Positions 26,986-35,537 of a DNA stretch of 42,873 bases are shown in pieces. The position numbers and the translations under genes were made by a program. Origin of the DNA: Phenylobacterium sp. GTDB lineage: Bacteria; Pseudomonadota; Alphaproteobacteria; Caulobacterales; Caulobacteraceae. The stretch is taken from positions 1-42,873 of the forward strand of contig NZ_SCTC01000067.1 of NCBI RefSeq assembly GCF_004299445.1, in the 5' to 3' direction. Below the pieces are notes generated by a model. It worked only from the letters and a program-made list of their open reading frames with translations, had not been told where the DNA came from and did no database searches. Numbering within the stretch: position 1 is the stretch's first letter; the number at the start of each line of letters is the position of its first letter.

Positions 26986-27009
26986 CTCCATACGTCAGGC
27001 GTCCGTTCG

Positions 27010-27234
27010 ATGAAACAAGACATCCATCCCGACTATCACTTCATCACCGTCGTGATGACCGATGGCACCACGTACAAGACGCGTTCCACCTACGGGAAGG
27101 AAGGCGACACGCTGAACCTGGACATCGATCCGAAGACCCACCCGGCGTGGACCGGCGGCGGCCACCAGATGCTGGACCGCGGCGGCCGCGTGTCGCGCTT
27201 CAACGCCAAGTTCGGCGCCTTCACGCGCAAGTAG
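27010..27234 (+). CDS. rpmE: 50S ribosomal protein L31 (zinc-free form)
   Basis: This 74-residue protein opens with [19 protein letters not shown], carries [25 protein letters not shown] and [15 protein letters not shown], all L31 hallmarks. It has no cysteine, so the zinc-ribbon ligands of the C+ form are missing, as is usual in alphaproteobacteria. It is followed by a strong intrinsic terminator and so is transcribed alone. Confidence 0.96.
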   Translation: MKQDIHPDYHFITVVMTDGTTYKTRSTYGKEGDTLNLDIDPKTHPAWTGGGHQMLDRGGRVSRFNAKFGAFTRK

Positions 27235-27260
27235 GCGAAAGCCAACTTCTGAGCTTCAAG

Positions 27261-27295
27261 AACGCCGCGAGGGGACCTCCTTCGCGGCGTTTTTT
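27261..27295 (+). terminator. Intrinsic terminator of rpmE
   Basis: AACGCCGCGA (27261-27270) pairs perfectly with TCGCGGCGTT (27282-27291), and the T-run continues to 27295. A classical Rho-independent terminator 27 bases after the rpmE stop. Confidence 0.93.
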
Positions 27296-27339
27296 CGTGT
27301 ACGCGAGCCTTTAGCCGCGGTGGCGCGTCAGCGCCGATA

Positions 27340-27432
27340 GATTGACCACGAACTACACGAACACGCTAAAACGACCCAAGCCCTGCGGGCAGCAGGCTCC
27401 GTTCGTGTGGTTCGTGTGGTTCGTGGTTAAAC
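27340..27432. repeat. About 93-bp inverted-repeat element downstream of rpmE
   Basis: The left arm ACCACGAACTACACGAACACG (27345-27365) is, with a few mismatches, the reverse complement of the right arm within 27401-27428, which contains GTTCGTGTG twice and then GTTCGTGG. The arms enclose about 35 bases including ccctgcgggcagcagg. The surrounding 27296-27491 holds no gene; the sequence is less GC-rich than its neighbours. The ACCACGAAC-type palindrome resembles dispersed intergenic repeats of proteobacteria, but no second copy is in the window to prove it. Confidence 0.6.
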
Positions 27433-27491
27433 AAGACAGCGCCTGCGGCGCGCACTGAGCGCGTCGCTTCGCACCGCCGCCATAAAGGGCG

Positions 27492-28001
27492 TCAGCCCCC
27501 GAAGGCGCTCTTCAGGCGATCCAGTTGGCCCAGGACCGGATTGGCCGGCTCGGCGGTCTGGCTGTCCAGGTACATGCGGCGGTCCAGGTGGCGGACGCGC
27601 TCGTAGAGCCGCTCGGCGCGGTCGGCGAGCCCCGTGAGGCCGCGGGGCAGCTCGCTGCGCGCCGTCTCGGAGTCCTTGCGAGAAACCTCGTCGGCGTTGA
27701 GGCGGTAGCGATCCTCGCACGCCGCCGCCGGGGCCATATCGCCCTCGCGCACAGCGCGCTGGACGAGAAGCCACGAGGCCACCTGCATCAGGCGCGTGGT
27801 CAGCCGCATGCTCTCGGCCGCGTACGCCAGGGCGGCGTTCCGCGACAGCAGCTTGGATTCCTGGCGACCTTCGCCGTCGAGGTAGGAGGCGGTCTCCTCG
27901 ACCAGCTCCATGCCTTCCTGGAAGGTGCGTTCGAACAGCTCGGACCTGGCGAAGTCCTGGATCACGTCGTCGCGCCAGTCGGGCTTAAGGGTGTCCTGCA
28001 T
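27492..28001 (-). CDS. rcdA: DUF1465 family protein, RcdA-like (regulator of CtrA degradation)
   Basis: This 169-residue, mostly helical cytoplasmic protein has the family core FQEGMELVEETASYLDGEGR, ALAYAAESMRLTTRLMQVASWLL and QRAVREGDM. In Caulobacter the DUF1465 protein RcdA is an adaptor that, with CpdR and PopA, brings CtrA and other substrates to the ClpXP protease during the cell cycle. The assignment rests on family membership and on the alphaproteobacterial gene neighbourhood (ABC transporter, rpmE, DUF1192, quinone oxidoreductase). I chose ATG at 28001, where the conserved part begins; the frame is open to 28079 with unrelated Arg-rich residues. Confidence 0.8.
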   Translation of the reverse strand: MQDTLKPDWRDDVIQDFARSELFERTFQEGMELVEETASYLDGEGRQESKLLSRNAALAYAAESMRLTTRLMQVASWLLVQRAVREGDMAPAAACEDRYRLNADEVSRKDSETARSELPRGLTGLADRAERLYERVRHLDRRMYLDSQTAEPANPVLGQLDRLKSAFGG

Positions 28002-28091
28002 CGGCCCCACTCTACATCGGATGTGGTTTCCACGCTCTGAACGAAAACGTCGCGGATGACCGGCCGCTGCAACGGCCATGCCACCGGGTGT

Positions 28092-28298
28092 TCAGCCGGC
28101 GCGGGGTGCGAAGAGGGCGTCGGCGGCGGCGCGGCCTGATCGTTTCTTGTCGATCTGGGCGCTCACACGTTCGCGCTCGGCCGCCAGGATCTCCAGGCGT
28201 TCCTCCAGCTCGGAAACGGAGTACAGGTCGAGGTCCTCGCGGCAGGCTTCGACGAGCCTCTGGCCACGGCCGACCCGGACGTCAGCAGGTTCATCCAT
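28092..28298 (-). CDS. DUF1192 family small protein
   Basis: This 68-residue charged protein has the DUF1192 pattern DLDLYSVSELEERLEILAAE followed by ERVSAQIDKKRSGRAAADALF, predicted as a short coiled coil. Function unknown. It lies just upstream of the DUF1465 gene on the same strand (gap of 90 bases), a pairing repeatedly seen in alphaproteobacteria, and is divergent from the quinone oxidoreductase gene. Confidence 0.8.
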   Translation of the reverse strand: MDEPADVRVGRGQRLVEACREDLDLYSVSELEERLEILAAERERVSAQIDKKRSGRAAADALFAPRAG

Positions 28299-28379
28299 AC
28301 CGAACCCTCCCTTTGCGTCCCCCTATTGCAGGGCTATCTGACCGTCTACGGGCTCACAACGCAAGATTCAGGACGATCC

Positions 28380-29372
28380 ATGACCTCTTCCACCGAAGCC
28401 GAGACCATGACCGCCATCGCCGTCGAAGGCGGGCGAGGCCCTGCTTCGGCGCTGAAGCCCGTCCGCATTCCGCGGCCGCAGCCCAAGCCGGGCGAAATCC
28501 TCATCAAGGTGCGCGCCGCCGGCGTGAACCGTCCCGACATCGTCCAGCGGCTGGGCATGTATCCCCCGCCCCCAGGCGCGCCCGACACGCTGGGTCTCGA
28601 GGTCGCGGGCGAGGTGGCCGTGGCCGCCGGGCGCTGGAAGGTGGGCGAAAAGGTCACCGCGCTGTTGGGCGGCGGCGGCTACGCCGAGTACGCCGTGGTC
28701 GATGCGCGCCATGCCCTGCCGATCCCGGCGGGCTTCAGCTTCGAGGACGCCGCGGGCCTGCCCGAGACCGTCTTCACCGTCTACGCCAACGTCTTCGAGC
28801 ACGGCGGCCTGAAGGCCGGCGAGACCCTGCTGCTGCACGGCGCAACCTCGGGCATCGGGGTCACCGCCATCCAGATGGCCAAGGCCGCCGGCGCCAGGGT
28901 GATCGCCACCGGCCGCGGCGCAGACAAGGCCAAGGCCGCGCTGGCCCTGGGCGCCGACGTGGCGGTCGACGTCACCGCCGAGGACTTCGCCGAGGTCGCC
29001 AAGCGCGAGGGCGGCGTCGACGTGGTGCTCGACATGGTAGGCGGCGACTATGTGTCGAAGAACCTGGACGCGCTGAACACCGGCGGCCGCATCGTCTTCA
29101 TCGCGGCCCTGGGCGGCGCCGAACTCAACATCCCGATCTTCCGGATCATGATGAAGCGCGCCGTCATCACCGGCTCGACGCTGCGCCCGCGCGACGCCGA
29201 CGAGAAGGCCCGCCTGGCCGCCGAGATCGAACGGGTCGTGTGGCCCTGGATCGCCGCCGGCAAGATCAAGCCGCAGGTGGACAAGACCTTCCCGCTGGAG
29301 GACGCGGCGGCCGCCCACGCCCACCTGGAAGGCGGCGCCCACGTCGGCAAGGTGATCCTGGTCGCGGGCTGA
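28380..29372 (+). CDS. NAD(P)H quinone oxidoreductase, zeta-crystallin/PIG3 type
   Basis: This 330-residue medium-chain dehydrogenase/reductase begins its conserved part at MTAIAVEGGRG, then GVNRPDIVQRLGMYPPPPGA (PIG3/TP53I3 signature), the nucleotide-binding LLHGATSGIGVTAIQMAKA and GADVAVDVT. It has no zinc-ligand set, as expected for quinone reductases. I chose ATG at 28380 with AGGA upstream; ATG at 28407 is an alternative matching the family N-terminus more closely. The likely role is NADPH-dependent reduction of quinones or enones. Confidence 0.88.
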   Translation: MTSSTEAETMTAIAVEGGRGPASALKPVRIPRPQPKPGEILIKVRAAGVNRPDIVQRLGMYPPPPGAPDTLGLEVAGEVAVAAGRWKVGEKVTALLGGGGYAEYAVVDARHALPIPAGFSFEDAAGLPETVFTVYANVFEHGGLKAGETLLLHGATSGIGVTAIQMAKAAGARVIATGRGADKAKAALALGADVAVDVTAEDFAEVAKREGGVDVVLDMVGGDYVSKNLDALNTGGRIVFIAALGGAELNIPIFRIMMKRAVITGSTLRPRDADEKARLAAEIERVVWPWIAAGKIKPQVDKTFPLEDAAAAHAHLEGGAHVGKVILVAG

Positions 29373-29409
29373 TCCGGAACAGGCTGGGCTGTCCCCGCGT
29401 TCGCGGCGG

Positions 29410-29778
29410 ATGGCCAACCTCTTCCGTCGCGCTCTCACCGAGCTGGGTGTCGTCACCGCCCGGCCCATCGCCTTCGTCGCCGTCAGTCTCTACGTCGTCG
29501 CCTGGCTGGTCTTCGATCCCGGCAGCTTCGACATGCACGGCGGCGCCGCGCTGGGCGCGTGGTTCATGACCCTGTTCATCCAGCGCGCGGCCCATCGCGA
29601 CACCCAGGCCATCCAGGCCAAGCTCGACGAGTTGCTGCGCGCCACCACCGGAGCCCGGACCGAGCTGCGCGACCTGGACCACGAGGAGCCCGAGGACATC
29701 GAGCGCCATCGCGAGCACCAGCGACCGGACAATGTGTCCGCAGCGAAAACAGCCGGCGCTGCCCCTGGGTTAGCGTGA
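29410..29778 (+). CDS. Low-affinity iron permease family (Fet4-like) small membrane protein
   Basis: This 122-residue protein has two hydrophobic segments (about 18-35 and 45-58) and the family signature FIQRAAHRDTQAIQAKLDELLRA, followed by an acidic tail (DLDHEEPEDIERHREH). Bacterial members of this family are short and their transport function is not established, so iron transport is family-based inference only. It starts 37 bases after the quinone oxidoreductase gene. Confidence 0.75.
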   Translation: MANLFRRALTELGVVTARPIAFVAVSLYVVAWLVFDPGSFDMHGGAALGAWFMTLFIQRAAHRDTQAIQAKLDELLRATTGARTELRDLDHEEPEDIERHREHQRPDNVSAAKTAGAAPGLA

Positions 29779-29841
29779 CCCCTTCGGGCCGGCGGATGGG
29801 CGCATAGACGCTTACGCCGACCCCCGCGGGAGGAACGTTGA

Positions 29842-31350
29842 ATGAAGGCCGCCGCCGGCGCGCAGGATGCGCCACGCCTCGGGTTCGCCACCAAGCTGGC
29901 CTATGCGGTTGGCTCTACCGCCACCAACCTGAAGCTCCGGGCGCTCTCGACGTTCCTGGTGATCTTCTACAACCAGGTGGTCGGCCTGCCGCCCCAGATG
30001 GTGGGCGGCATCCTGGCCATGGCGCTGCTGCTCGACGCCGTGCTCGACCCGATCCTGGGGCAGATCTCGGACAACGTCCGGACGCGCTGGGGACGCCGCC
30101 ACCCGTTCATGCTGGCCGCCGCCCTGCCCTATGCGGTCTGCTTCTTCATGCTGTGGAACCCGCCCATCGGGTGGACCGACGAGGCGCTGGGCCTCTACCT
30201 GATGGTCCTGATCTTCGCCGTGCGCTTCTTCGACACCTTCTTCGAGCTGCCGCACCAGGCCCTCGCGCCCGAGCTGGCCAAGGGCTACGACGAGCGCACC
30301 AACCTGATGGCGCTGCGCCACTTCTTCCTGGTCGCCGGCGGCCTGGGCATGACCATCGCCGCCTACGAATGGTTCCTGAAGAAGCATCCCGACGGCACGG
30401 GCGGCGTGCTCGCCCGCGAGGGCTACTTCGGATACTCGCTGACCGGCGCGATCATCATCTTCGTGACCATCCTGATCTCGGTGTTCGGCACCGCCCACCG
30501 CATCCCCTATCTGTCAGAGGCCCCCACGCGGACGGTCACGCTCAAGGGCATGGCGGTGGAGATGTTCCACACGCTGAACAACCGCTCGTTCATCGCCATG
30601 GCGCTGGCCAGCATGTTCGTGGCGGTGGGGGTCGGCGCCCGCAACGGGCTGGAGATCTACTTCGGCCTATACTTCTGGGAGCTCTCGCAGCGGCAGCTGG
30701 CGGGCCTCGCCACGATGAGCGTGGTCGGCGGCTTCATCGGTGTGTTCCTGGCGCCCTTCGTCGGCAAGTGGATGGGCAAGAAGTGGGGCGCCATCTTCAC
30801 CTTCATCGCCGCGGTGGCCGTCCACATCACGCCCGTGTCGCTGCGTCTGCTGGACCTCGCCCCCGCCAACGGCACGCCTGAACTGCTCTGGCTGCTCTAC
30901 GGCGAGGAGATCATCAACGCCACGCTGGCCGGCATCATCGCCATCCTGCTGGCCTCGCTGATAGCCGACGTGGTCGAGGACGCCGAGGTGAAGACCGGCC
31001 GCCGCTCCGAGGGCCTGCTGCTTTCGGCCAACAACCTGCTGCGCAAGGCCACCTCCAGCGGCGGCATCCTGGTGGCGACCGGCGTCCTGGCCTTCGTCGG
31101 GTTCGGCGAAAAGGCCCGGCCCGGCCAGGTGCCCGAAGAGGTCCTGCGCAACCTGGGCCTGGCCTACATCCCGATGATCGTCGGCTTCTACGCCGTCGGC
31201 ATCGGCCTGATCTCGGCCTACACCATCAACCGCAAGAAGCACCTGGAGAACCTTGAGGTCCTCAAAGCCCGAGACGCCGCCGGCGAAGTCGCCGCCGCCG
31301 AAGCCGGGCCAGGCGTGGGCTCAGGCGAGATCCCACAGCAGAAGGCCTAG
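29842..31350 (+). CDS. GPH-family sugar:cation symporter
   Basis: This 502-residue inner-membrane protein has about 12 hydrophobic segments. The family signatures are DAVLDPILGQISDNVRTRWGRR, FFELPHQALAPELAKGYDERT and DVVEDAEVKTGRRSEG, all typical of glycoside-pentoside-hexuronide symporters. GGAGG lies ten bases before the ATG. It precedes a sulfatase gene, which may suggest uptake of sugars released from sulfated substrates; this link is inference from position. Confidence 0.9.
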   Translation: MKAAAGAQDAPRLGFATKLAYAVGSTATNLKLRALSTFLVIFYNQVVGLPPQMVGGILAMALLLDAVLDPILGQISDNVRTRWGRRHPFMLAAALPYAVCFFMLWNPPIGWTDEALGLYLMVLIFAVRFFDTFFELPHQALAPELAKGYDERTNLMALRHFFLVAGGLGMTIAAYEWFLKKHPDGTGGVLAREGYFGYSLTGAIIIFVTILISVFGTAHRIPYLSEAPTRTVTLKGMAVEMFHTLNNRSFIAMALASMFVAVGVGARNGLEIYFGLYFWELSQRQLAGLATMSVVGGFIGVFLAPFVGKWMGKKWGAIFTFIAAVAVHITPVSLRLLDLAPANGTPELLWLLYGEEIINATLAGIIAILLASLIADVVEDAEVKTGRRSEGLLLSANNLLRKATSSGGILVATGVLAFVGFGEKARPGQVPEEVLRNLGLAYIPMIVGFYAVGIGLISAYTINRKKHLENLEVLKARDAAGEVAAAEAGPGVGSGEIPQQKA

Positions 31351-31372
31351 CCATCGCGCCCGCACCGCTGAC

Positions 31373-31395
31373 TTGTGGCACTATGTATGCCACAA
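31373..31395 (+). promoter_or_regulatory. Perfect inverted repeat upstream of the sulfatase gene
   Basis: TTGTGGCA (31373-31380) and TGCCACAA (31388-31395) form a perfect 8-bp inverted repeat around CTATGTA, 29 bases before the sulfatase start. The central TATGTA could be a -10 box, so the site looks like an operator covering a promoter. No regulator is identified; the double-TetR gene 3 kb away is one possibility. Confidence 0.5.
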
Positions 31396-31423
31396 TCACG
31401 CGCCAATGATCTCGGGGGACGTC

Positions 31424-33229
31424 ATGCGCTGCGCCATCGGATGCCGTCTCGCCGGCTTCAGTCTGGCGGGCCTGATCGCCCTGAGCCCGGCGCCCGCGGC
31501 GCTGTCGCAGACCGCGGTCGCGCCGAGCGCGATCCCGCAGGCGCCGGCCGCCCGACGCCCGAACATCGTGCTCATCCTGGTGGACGATGCGGCCCTGATG
31601 GACTTTGGCGCCTTCGGCGGCGAGGCCCGCACGCCGCACATCGACCAACTGGCGCGTTCGGGGGCGATGTTCACCAACTACCATACCTCGCCGCTCTGCT
31701 CGCCGTCGCGGGCCATGCTGCTGACCGGCGTGGACAACCACCGGGCCGGGGTGGCGACCATCGAGGAGATCCTGCCGCCCTCCCAGAAAGACAAGCGCGG
31801 CTACGGCCTGAAGATCGAGCCCGGCGTGCTCACCATCGCCGACCGGCTCAAGGCCGAGGGCTACCGCACCCTGATGGCCGGCAAATGGCATCTGGGGCAC
31901 GGCGAGGGGGCCCTGCCCAACAGCCACGGCTTCGATCGGTCCCTGGCGCTCGATGCGTCCGGCGCCGACAACTGGGCCCCCAAGCCCTACATGCCCTACT
32001 ACACCGAGGCGCCCTGGTTCGAGGACGGCAAGCCGGCAACGATGCCCAAGCGGTTCTACTCGTCGGACCTGCTGGTGGACCGCCTGCGGACCTATATCGA
32101 CGAGAAGCCGGCCGGCGCGCAGCCCTTCTTCGCGTACCTGGCCTTCCAGGCGGTGCACATCCCGGTCCAAGCGCCCAAGGCGGTATCGGATCGCTACAAG
32201 GGCCGCTTCGACGCGGGCTGGGCGGCGATGCGGGCGGCGCGCAACGCCCGCGCCAAGTCCCTTGGCCTGATACCGCCCGACGCGCCCACCACCGGCATGC
32301 CACAGGACGCGCGCGCGTGGGAGGCGCTGACGCCAGAGGAGCGGGCCGTCTACGCCCGGGCCATGGAGGTCTATGCCGGCATGCTGGAGTCCATGGACGC
32401 CAGCATCGGCCGACTGATGCGGCACCTGGAGGATCGGGGCGAGCTGGACAACACGCTGTTCGTGGTCACCTCCGACAATGGTCCGGAGTTCAGCGATCCG
32501 GTGCATGCGCCCGGCATGAACATCTGGATGCCCCTCAACGGCTACGCCTGGCGGCTGGACGGGCTGGGGGAGCCGGGCAGTCTGAATTTCATCGGCCGCG
32601 ACTGGGCGCTCGCCCTGGCGGCGCCAAGCCGACTGTACAAGTTCTACACCACCGAGGGCGGCCTGCGCGTGCCCCTGATCCTGTCCGGCCCGGGCGTGAA
32701 GGCCGGCGCCCGGATCGGCGCCCCCGTGTTCGTCACCGACGTCACGCCGACCCTGGTCGACCTGGCCGGCGCCACGGGCAACCCGGCCGGCGCGGCCATG
32801 GATGGCCGCAGCCTGAGGCCCGTCCTGAACGGCGAAGCGAAGACCGTCCGGGCCGACCATGAGCCGGTGGGCATCGAGGTCTCGGGCAACGCGGCTCTGT
32901 TCCGCGGAAGCCTCAAGATCACCCGGGTGATGCCGCCGGTGGGCGACGGCCAATGGCGCCTCTACGATCTTGCCGTCGACCCGGGAGAGACCCTCGACCT
33001 CGCCCGGGACCGGCCCGAGCTGTTGCGCGAGATGCTCAAGGACTACGCCGCCTACGAGGCCCGGGTCGGCGTCGCCAAGCTGCCGCCCGGCTACACCACC
33101 CAGCAGCAACTGATGGCGAACGCTCTCGGTCGGCAGAAGGGCTCCATCGCCGTCATGGCTGGGGCCGCCGTCGCCCTGGTCTTGGCCGGGCTCGGATTCC
33201 TCCTCTTGCGGCGCAAGGCCCGGCGGTGA
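31424..33229 (+). CDS. Membrane-anchored sulfatase (arylsulfatase family)
   Basis: This 601-residue exported enzyme has a signal peptide (MRCAIGCRLAGFSLAGLIAL...), the metal-binding NIVLILVDDAALMD, the formylglycine motif CSPSR (92-96), the GKWHLGH motif, VVTSDNGPEFSD, and a C-terminal hydrophobic helix (SIAVMAGAAVALVLAGLGF) with a basic tail that probably anchors it. It should hydrolyse sulfate esters in the periplasm after Cys92 is converted to formylglycine. Start: ATG at 31424 with GGGGGA just upstream; ATG at 31406 is possible. Its stop overlaps the next gene by GTGA. Confidence 0.9.
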   Translation: MRCAIGCRLAGFSLAGLIALSPAPAALSQTAVAPSAIPQAPAARRPNIVLILVDDAALMDFGAFGGEARTPHIDQLARSGAMFTNYHTSPLCSPSRAMLLTGVDNHRAGVATIEEILPPSQKDKRGYGLKIEPGVLTIADRLKAEGYRTLMAGKWHLGHGEGALPNSHGFDRSLALDASGADNWAPKPYMPYYTEAPWFEDGKPATMPKRFYSSDLLVDRLRTYIDEKPAGAQPFFAYLAFQAVHIPVQAPKAVSDRYKGRFDAGWAAMRAARNARAKSLGLIPPDAPTTGMPQDARAWEALTPEERAVYARAMEVYAGMLESMDASIGRLMRHLEDRGELDNTLFVVTSDNGPEFSDPVHAPGMNIWMPLNGYAWRLDGLGEPGSLNFIGRDWALALAAPSRLYKFYTTEGGLRVPLILSGPGVKAGARIGAPVFVTDVTPTLVDLAGATGNPAGAAMDGRSLRPVLNGEAKTVRADHEPVGIEVSGNAALFRGSLKITRVMPPVGDGQWRLYDLAVDPGETLDLARDRPELLREMLKDYAAYEARVGVAKLPPGYTTQQQLMANALGRQKGSIAVMAGAAVALVLAGLGFLLLRRKARR

Positions 33230-34293
33230 GCGGCGGCGTGCATGTGCTGCACGGCCTGAAGCTGTCCTATTTCACGGGCAAGCTGGAGGCCTATCTTCGG
33301 GTGAAAGGTGTCCCCTTCCGGTTCGTCGAGATGGACACGGCCGACTTCCGCGCCTGCGCCCGCGCCACCGGGATCGCGCAGATGCCGCAGCTGGAGACCC
33401 CGGACGGCGGCTGGCTCACCGACACGACCGCGATCATCAGCCGGTTCGAGGATGCGGGAGCAGGACCGCGCCTGCGCCCCATCGCGCCGGCCGCCGCCTT
33501 CATCAGCCTGCTGCTGGAGGACGCGTTCGACGAGTGGCTGTGGCGCCCGGCCCTCTACTATCGCTGGGCCTTCGTGGAGGACGCCCGGCTGATGAGCCGT
33601 CAGATCGCCCGCACCCTGCTGCGTGACGTTCCGGGCCCCCTCTGGCTCCGCGACCTGGCCATCCGCGCCCGCCAGCGGCGAGAGTTCCTGGCGCGGGACG
33701 GCGTCACCCGCGAAACGGCCCCGGCCATCGAACGCCTCTACGGGGAGGTGCTTTCCGTACTGGAGCCGGTGCTCGCCAGCCGCCCCTTCCTGCTGGGCCC
33801 GCGTCCCTGCGAGGCCGACTTCGGCCTGTTCGGCTCCATGTTCCGGCACTTCGCCAGCGATCCGACGCCAGGCGCCCTGATACGTGAGACGGCCCCCGCG
33901 GTGCTGGCGTGGACCGCCCGTCTCTGGAGCATCGGCCCCCATGACCTGTCGGGCGCCGCCGACATCGTCGAGGCGCCGGCAGACCTCGATCCCCTGCTGG
34001 CCCTCGTAGCGCGCGACCATCTGCCGGAACTGACCGGTCACCTGAACGCGGTCCTGGCAGGACAAGACGTCGCTTGCTTCCAGGCCTGCGGCGTCGCCTG
34101 GCGCGTGCCGGCCTCGCCCTACCGCGCCGAATGCCTCCTGGCGCTGCGCCGCGCCTTCGCGGCCTTGCCCGACGAGGCCCGGAGCGACGTCGCGACCCGG
34201 CTGGGCGTCGGCGTTAAGACGCTGGAGGGCGACCTCCCGTCGCTTCCCGAGCGCCGGCCCGGGCGGCCGCGCAATCGCCACCTGCGCGCCTGA
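33226..34293 (+). CDS. Glutathione S-transferase-like protein with C-terminal extension
   Basis: This 355-residue protein has a thioredoxin-fold N-terminal half (LKLSYFTGKLEAYLRVKGVPFRFVEM, IAQMPQLETPDGGWLTDTTAI) and an all-helical GST C-domain (EADFGLFGSMFRHF). About 100 residues follow that normal GSTs lack, ending in RRPGRPRNRHLRA, a basic stretch with an AT-hook-like GRP core. It starts with GTG within the sulfatase stop (GTGA overlap), so translation of the two is coupled. What joins a sulfatase and a GST-like protein functionally is unclear. Confidence 0.78.
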   Translation: MSGGVHVLHGLKLSYFTGKLEAYLRVKGVPFRFVEMDTADFRACARATGIAQMPQLETPDGGWLTDTTAIISRFEDAGAGPRLRPIAPAAAFISLLLEDAFDEWLWRPALYYRWAFVEDARLMSRQIARTLLRDVPGPLWLRDLAIRARQRREFLARDGVTRETAPAIERLYGEVLSVLEPVLASRPFLLGPRPCEADFGLFGSMFRHFASDPTPGALIRETAPAVLAWTARLWSIGPHDLSGAADIVEAPADLDPLLALVARDHLPELTGHLNAVLAGQDVACFQACGVAWRVPASPYRAECLLALRRAFAALPDEARSDVATRLGVGVKTLEGDLPSLPERRPGRPRNRHLRA

Positions 34294-34304
34294 CCTCCGC
34301 GCAG

Positions 34305-35537
34305 CTACCGCTCGAAGATGCCCATCAGCAGCGGGCGCACAAACACCGAGGCCGCCGCCTTGGGCCGCACGTCCGGGACTAGGTAGCCCAGTTCGGCGCA
34401 CGCGTTCAGGGTGGCGTTCAGCATCTGGGCGGCGATGAACGGATCCACCGGCCGCAGCGACGCCTCGGCTATGCCGTCCGAGATCATCGAGGCGAAACGG
34501 TCCGACACCCGGTTCGAATGCTCGACCATCACCTTGCGCATCTGTTCCGGGAGAGCGGTCAGGGCGCTGGTCCGAAGCAGGGGGCCGTGGTCCGACAGCT
34601 GGAATTCCGCGAGCGCCGCGGCGCAGGCCGACACCTTGTCCCATTGGCTGCCCGGCAGCTCCATGGCCATCCGTTGGGCGCGCGTCATCACCTCGAAGCT
34701 GCGCTCGAAGCAGGCGACCACCAGGTCGTCCTTGGCCTCGTTGTGGTGGTAGAAGCTGCCCTTGGTGACGTTCAGCTCGGCCGAGATCTTGTCCACCGAC
34801 GCGCCGCGATAGCCGCGCAGGTTAATCAGCCGCGTGGCCGCCAGCAGGAACGTCTCGCGCGCCAGCTCGGGGCCGTCCCGCGCCGCCAGCTGGTCCATGT
34901 CGATGCCGGCAGGCGCCCATTCGTCGCGCTCGGTGGCGATGCCGTGCAACAGGATGTCGACCATCCGGTCACGGATGCGCGGATAGTCCTCGGGGTCGTA
35001 CTTCGACAGCCAGGCGCCCCCCCAGAACACCTGCTCCAGCACAATGCGGGTGCGCGCCGTGCGCCGGCCGCGCGACATCCAGATGAGGTCGGGGTGGTCG
35101 AAGATCTGCCGCGCCTTGCGGAACAGCCGGCCGTAGGCGGTGGCCACCTCTTCGCGCCGCGGCGATGTGAGCGCCCGCAGCTCGGAAATGATCGGCAGCG
35201 GCGCGGCCTTTCCGGCCGTCACGCGGGCCAGCGTGTCGAGATAGCGGGTCAGGAAGTTGTGCAGCCGCTCGGCCGGCGTGCCCGACCGGGTCGCCAGGTC
35301 GGCGATATCGTGCAGCGTCTCGATTCCGCGGGTGATGCAGGCCGCCGCCAGGTCGTCCTTGCGCTTGAAATAGTAGGTGACGCTGGTCGTCGATAGATCG
35401 ACCGCGGCGGCCGTGTCGCCCAGGGTCAGGCCTTTGATTCCCTTGCGGTTCAGGATCTGGGTCGCCGCATCGAGGATCGCCTCACGCTTGCGTTCGAACC
35501 GGTCCGTGGACTTCGCCGCGGCGCTACGTGGGGCCAT
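34305..35537 (-). CDS. Tandem TetR-family regulator with two DNA-binding domains
   Basis: This 410-residue protein carries two complete TetR units in one chain: the first HTH at about 17-62 (ending VDLSTTSVTYYFKRKDDL) with its helical domain to about 210, the second HTH at about 226-272 (ending LNVTKGSFYHHNEAKDDL) with its own helical domain to 410. Ordinary TetR proteins are about 200 residues. One chain could form an internal pseudo-dimer. I chose ATG at 35537; the open frame to 35666 adds unrelated residues. AAGGAG lies 14 bases upstream, rather far. Confidence 0.85.
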   Translation of the reverse strand: MAPRSAAAKSTDRFERKREAILDAATQILNRKGIKGLTLGDTAAAVDLSTTSVTYYFKRKDDLAAACITRGIETLHDIADLATRSGTPAERLHNFLTRYLDTLARVTAGKAAPLPIISELRALTSPRREEVATAYGRLFRKARQIFDHPDLIWMSRGRRTARTRIVLEQVFWGGAWLSKYDPEDYPRIRDRMVDILLHGIATERDEWAPAGIDMDQLAARDGPELARETFLLAATRLINLRGYRGASVDKISAELNVTKGSFYHHNEAKDDLVVACFERSFEVMTRAQRMAMELPGSQWDKVSACAAALAEFQLSDHGPLLRTSALTALPEQMRKVMVEHSNRVSDRFASMISDGIAEASLRPVDPFIAAQMLNATLNACAELGYLVPDVRPKAAASVFVRPLLMGIFER

